Of a stretch of 64,000 nt of DNA, positions 59,652 to 64,000 are shown in pieces. The stretch is taken from positions 21,700,001 to 21,764,000 of the forward strand of contig JANTQA010000023.1 in the NCBI GenBank assembly GCA_027625915.1, in the 5' to 3' direction. Each line of letters starts with the position of its first letter. Position 1 is the first letter of the stretch. Source of the DNA: Anaeramoeba flamelloides (lineage: Eukaryota > Metamonada > Anaeramoebidae). The notes beneath the pieces were generated by a model. That model was not told where the DNA came from and ran no database searches. It was given only the letters and a program-made list of their open reading frames with translations. The position numbers and the translations under genes were made by a program.

Positions 59652-62600
59652 TCCAATCGTATGTATTGGAAGTTTTGGAAAAGGTAAAAAATGATTTAAT
59701 TGTCGATAAAAATTTTTCCATTTTCAATTGAAAAGTGGATTATTATTTGAAATAACTATTCCCATAACACAAGATCATTCTTGAAATTTGAGTTTTTTTG
59801 AAGAATCAATCTCTTTTTTTCCTAACATCGGGTGTATTTACCTTGATAATTGAAAATATTTTAAAAGATAATATTTTTTGTTATACACTTAAGTGTTTTG
59901 TTCATAATAGATTTGTTTCTAAAGAAGTGTGTTATGATTCAAAAAAAAATCTTAAGAGAGATCAATATTTCAAATTACACAAAAAAATCTGTTACCAATA
60001 TTTACTGGTTAATAAATTATCAAATTTTTAACTTTTTATCATTAAAGTCACCATACATTTCTCTATAATAAAAGTATGTCGAAATTGGGTGTAAATAAAT
60101 ATTAGTGGGCAATGACTCAAATAGATCTAAAAAATCTATTATATATCTTATTGAGCAATATATTATTACTTTTTTTACTAATGATAGCTATTAAAAAAGT
60201 TTCATTTTGGAAAATTATTTTTTAATTCCTTTCCAAATCTATAAATAGAAACCCAAATAATAATATTTTAGCAATTTAAAATGAATTTTTAGAAGATCTA
60301 AAAGTAAATTTTTTTCCTATTTTAAAATTTCAAAGATTTATTAAATAATTATTCATATAAAAAACCAAAAGAATGATTACTTTTTGTTTATTTAAATAAA
60401 GCTAGTTATATTATCAATATATTTACATATATGAGAAATAATTTGGCAATATAATCTATTTAGTTTAATTTTTTTTTAAAAAAGATTAAATTTTTTAAAC
60501 CACAAATCTATGTTTCAAGACAAATTTAAAAAAATTATTTTACAAATTTCATGTTAGAATATTGATGATTCAACCCACATTTTTTTTAATTATGGCAAGA
60601 TGCAGATTTTGTTCCAAAATTTTTGATTTTTTTTACTAAGACAAAGATCATTTTTAATTGATGAGATCAACTTTTTGTATGATAATATTAATTGGTTTTT
60701 AGGGATATTTGTCCAATCTAACATTAATATAGTTTGCCTTGGATTGGAATTTTCTTTAATTTTAGATTGGTACCTAAACTACTTTCGAAAAATAAGGGCC
60801 CAGTTTTTCAAATTATACTCACTAAACTAATTATATGAGGAACCCTGTAAATAATCATCAATAAACTAGAAGTTGATGGATAATCATCAGAAGATTAAAT
60901 ACTAACAAGGTGTCTTCTTTAAAAATTTTTATACGTTGAACAAAATCTATTTCATTTTTTGTACAAAAATTTGGCTAAAAAAATCATCCAAAATTTTACA
61001 ACATCTGGATATTATCGAATTTTTTTTCGGTTGTAAGAGTAATTTGATTGAGAATTAAATTGAAATTTTTCATCATGTAAAAATATTAAATGTAAATCAG
61101 TGAAGAAAAATTGACATCTGAAACTATTTGATTGAAGAAACTAACAAACAAAAAAAAATCAAATTGTCATCTGATTGTTTGAAAATTTTTTTTATTTTCT
61201 TCCAATTTTTCAGTCAAAAGTTTGGTTAGTAAATTATGAAGTAGAAAATTTTATTTAAATTACATCATTAATCAACTGCCCAACATCATATTGAAATCCA
61301 ATGATTCTAGAACGAGATCTCGAAATTTGTCCCCTATTTTTTGAATTTAGTTTATAAGACTAATAACTCAATTTTTTTTTTTTTCTTTTTTTGAAAATAT
61401 TAAATTACAAGATGGGTATAAAACATTTCAATATTAATAACGATAATTTAAAGATTATTTAATGATCATATTTATAATTGGAAAATGGATGTTTTTTGGG
61501 AAAATTATAACTTTTTAAATTTTGTAAAATCCTCATTCTTTCAAAATAGTTAATTCTATAAAAATATATTGGATTTGGATATTTAAAACCCCCTCTCCGG
61601 GTATACGAGGATAGTTTATAGTATGTTAGAATCGGGCAAGGGTATATTTTTAGATTGTATGTTTGGGTATTTTGTTTAGGATTTTTTTAAAAAAATATCA
61701 TTAATAGAGGAATTAGATTTTTGTCACTTTTTTTAAATAGCTAATAATTAGCCACTTAGTTTAGGTGGTTAAAATTGGGGTTGGAATAAAATTTTAAAAA
61801 TTTTAGTATTAATCCTTTTAACATTTTGAATTCACTAAAAAAGAAAGTAATAAAAGACTATTAATGACAAATTAATCTTTTTGACATATTCTCAAAATCA
61901 TTAAAAATCATTAAAATTTTTCATAAGAATCAGAATAACCAGGAAAAATCTTCTAAAATTAGAAAAAAATAACTATTTAACCAAATTTGAAATTTAATAA
62001 TTGACCCCGTTTTTCATGTGGTGAAATAAACTCTATTTCAATTATTATTGACCGATTAAAAATCAAATTTTGAAAATAAATATTTTAATATATTAAAGTT
62101 AACTATTATAATAAAAACATAACAATTTTATATTCAGCTCTATACACTAGAAATATTTGTTTTTTCATCTAAAAATAAAATCAAAAAAAGTAAAAACAAA
62201 ATAAAAAAAAAAAGGTGTACATTTATTATAATACTTACTTTGTATATTCTCTAAGAGCCAATTAATTTAAATTAACTTTAAAAAAAAAATCAGAATAATG
62301 AACACAAAACCTTTTTAAAAATTTTGGTTTTCATTTAGGATGTGATTCAAAGTTTTTTTTTCTGTTTTTTCCCCATATTCTTATCAAAATAAATTTTTAA
62401 TTTTTGTATCAAAAGTATTTTTTCTAATTTTATATAAATTATCTTGTTTTGTTTCAATTTTTTCTTTCTTTCTTTTTCTTTTTTTCATTATTTATATTTT
62501 CTTTTAAGTAAGTCAAGTTAAAAAAAAAAAAAAAAGAAAATACCAATAATCATTAAAAAAATTGATAGTATATATTTTTTTTTCAAATATATAATATAAT

Positions 62601-63352
62601 TATCAAAAAATCTTTGTGTTAACCTTTTTCCTAGAAATTTTGAAAAAAAAAAAAAAAAATTAAAATTAAATGAAAATTTTTAATTAAACTTATTAGACAA
62701 ACTAGTTTTTTTTTTTTTTGATCTATTTATTAAAAGTTAAACGATTTGAGAAAAAAAAGTTGAACAAGATTTTTAATAATAAATCTTAATAGAATCACAG
62801 AAATCATAGAACCTCAAATTAAGAAGTAATTACAACCAAAATAAGAAACAAATAAACTTTATCAATAATTCTCTCATTTTATTATTTTCAATCGAATTTA
62901 CAAACATAATTTAGTTCTAATTTTCAAGAAACAGTTATAGCACTTTTCTTGATGGTAAAAAAGGTTAAATTTTTTCAAAACAATTTTTAATTTCTGATTA
63001 ATCCCACTTAAAACCTTGACTAAAAGATAGTTTTGAAAAAAATTGTTATTGGGATTAATCTTCTATTTTGTTTTTAATAATTTATTTTTTTCTTTGTTAA
63101 TTGATCTTTTTTTCTCATTTTCAGGTTGTATTAATACTATTTTTTGCAAAATAAATTGAACAAAATTTTCATTCAGCTTTCCAAAAAACTGTTTTTTAAT
63201 CATATGTAAAGTTTAACATTTTAATTCTGGCAAACAAGTTTAGGCAATTAATTCCCCTTTTGAGAATTAGGACGTTTGATTATTTATTTTAATTCTTGAG
63301 ATTGTTTTTTGGAAAGCTAAATGAAAATTTTGATCTTTTTATTTTACAATTA
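59652..63352. other. gene-free stretch upstream of ATG6
   Basis: 60045-60700 is a second copy of the ATCAAAGTATG repeat (partner 22204). 62050-62230 matches part of the foldback element at 17471-18626. The segment 61580-61680 (CCCCCTCTCCGGGTATACGAGG) stands out by base composition but has no frame or RNA structure that I can identify. Confidence 0.45.
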
Positions 63353-63742
63353 CAGCTGTTCCAAGGCTACCGTTATTTTTTTTTCAATATCAAATTTTGA
63401 TGTTGGTATAGATTTTTGAATATAAGAATAACAAAGCTCATATTGAAAAAAAAAATTCCTAAATGAGTTGATATGAAAAAGAAACTTCTGATGTGATTGA
63501 AAAAAAAAAAATTATTTTTTCAAGAGTAAATTTTGTGTCGTTTTTCAATGAATTTTCGATGTTTAGAGTCATTTTGGATTCTGAAAATTTATTTTTTGAA
63601 AATCAGAAAAAAATTCTTGAATATTGGCTGATTTTAGAATTTTTTTTTTCAATATGAGCTTTGTTATTCTTATATTCAAAAATCTATACCAACATCAAAA
63701 TTTGATATTGAAAAAATTTCAACGGTAGCTTTGGATAGACTG
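63353..63742. mobile_element. foldback MITE with CAGCTGTTCCAAGGCTACCGT ends (Tc1/mariner-like)
   Basis: Terminal repeats are CAGCTGTTCCAAGGCTACCGT (left) and its imperfect complement ACGGTAGCTTTGGATAGACTG (right), each flanked by TA. Inside, about 70-bp arms (TTCAATATCAAATTTTGATG..ATAACAAAGCTCATATTGAA) are perfectly complementary, with the partner arm ending at about 63715. It is 390 bp long, has no transposase, and appears young because the arms match so well. A solo end lies at 40898. Confidence 0.85.
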
Positions 63743-63829
63743 TAACAGTATTTTCATTAAAAATTGTGTTGGACTTTTATCGTATTTAAAATTATTTTCC
63801 AAAATAGTAAACTAACAAAATAAAAATCT

Positions 63830-64000
63830 TTATTTCACATATTTTAATAATTTTTGAATTGCCAAATTAACCATTTCTTCACGGCACTCGTGATTCGAAT
63901 AAGCAAGTTTTGGTGTCAATATAATGTTTGGGAATTTGGAAAGTAATTTTATGTTTGAGGAATTTGGATTTTCAAATGTATCTATCGCAACACTTTTAAT
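63830..64000 (-). CDS. C-terminus of a D-2-hydroxyacid dehydrogenase-like protein (partial)
   Basis: The minus strand is open from the window edge to TAA at 63830-63832 and gives 56 residues: VAIDTFENPN, then LLSKFPNIILTPKLAYSN, then MVNLAIQKLLKYVK. This is the standard end of the NAD-dependent D-2-hydroxyacid dehydrogenase family (A-x-D-V-F-E, P-N-V-I-L-T-P-H-I-A, then a final helix). The family reduces 2-keto acids to D-2-hydroxy acids (D-lactate, glycerate and phosphoglycerate enzymes). The normally invariant catalytic His of TPH is Lys here, so this member may be inactive or altered. The rest of the gene lies beyond the window. A MITE ends about 90 bp downstream of the stop. Confidence 0.8.
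   Translation of the reverse strand: MKSVAIDTFENPNSSNIKLLSKFPNIILTPKLAYSNHECREEMVNLAIQKLLKYVK

Noticed and set aside
1-64000. CRISPR arrays, rRNA genes, LTR or virus-like elements
   Set aside because: Regularly spaced repeats, rRNA-like conserved segments, paired LTRs, capsid or integrase signatures were looked for and not seen.

Overview
The window is nuclear DNA of a very AT-rich single-celled eukaryote that uses the standard genetic code. Long genes such as the 993-residue Vps51 homologue run without internal TAA, TAG or TGA. Genes are sparse, both strands are used, and introns have GT..AG borders, often GTAAGT at the donor. Most introns are about 80-240 bp; one is 5.6 kb. Lys/Asn/Glu-rich proteins and amoeba-style Cys-rich surface proteins suggest an amoeboid protist (an anaeramoebid, amoebozoan or heterolobosean would fit). 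The species cannot be fixed from the sequence alone.

Layout: 1-3.7 kb is non-coding with palindromic transposon remnants. From 3.76 to 10.8 kb lie two minus-strand Cys-rich surface-protein paralogues. The first is a type I membrane protein whose signal-peptide exon is not found. The second has a clear signal-peptide exon but an in-frame TAA and no membrane anchor. From 11 to 21 kb is repeat-rich DNA with one small hypothetical gene (15.4-16.0 kb). At 21.5-22.0 kb is a small signal-anchored acidic protein. At 24-25.9 kb is a dead LINE carrying a nested Harbinger-like MITE. At 26-29 kb is VPS51. At 34-35 kb is a RING-finger protein. At 37.8-38.6 and 45.0-45.8 kb is a recently duplicated pair of secreted, probably GPI-anchored proteins. 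At 52.1-59.65 kb is a four-exon Beclin-1/ATG6 gene reconstructed from separate reading frames. At the right edge is the C-terminus of a D-2-hydroxyacid dehydrogenase-like protein.

Functional themes: Vps51 (GARP/EARP tethering, endosome-to-Golgi traffic) and Beclin-1/Atg6 (PI3-kinase complexes, autophagy and endosomal sorting) are both endomembrane genes, but nothing shows they are co-regulated. The Cys-rich family and the duplicated pair look like cell-surface proteins. In the duplicated pair almost every coding difference changes an amino acid (about 31 replacement against 1 silent by eye), which suggests strong diversifying selection.

Much of the non-coding DNA is made of at least six palindromic, MITE-like repeat families plus LINE fragments. 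One foldback family (TIR CAGTCAGTTCCAC, TA target sites) has seven complete copies and one half copy. No tRNA, rRNA, CRISPR array or virus-like element was recognised.
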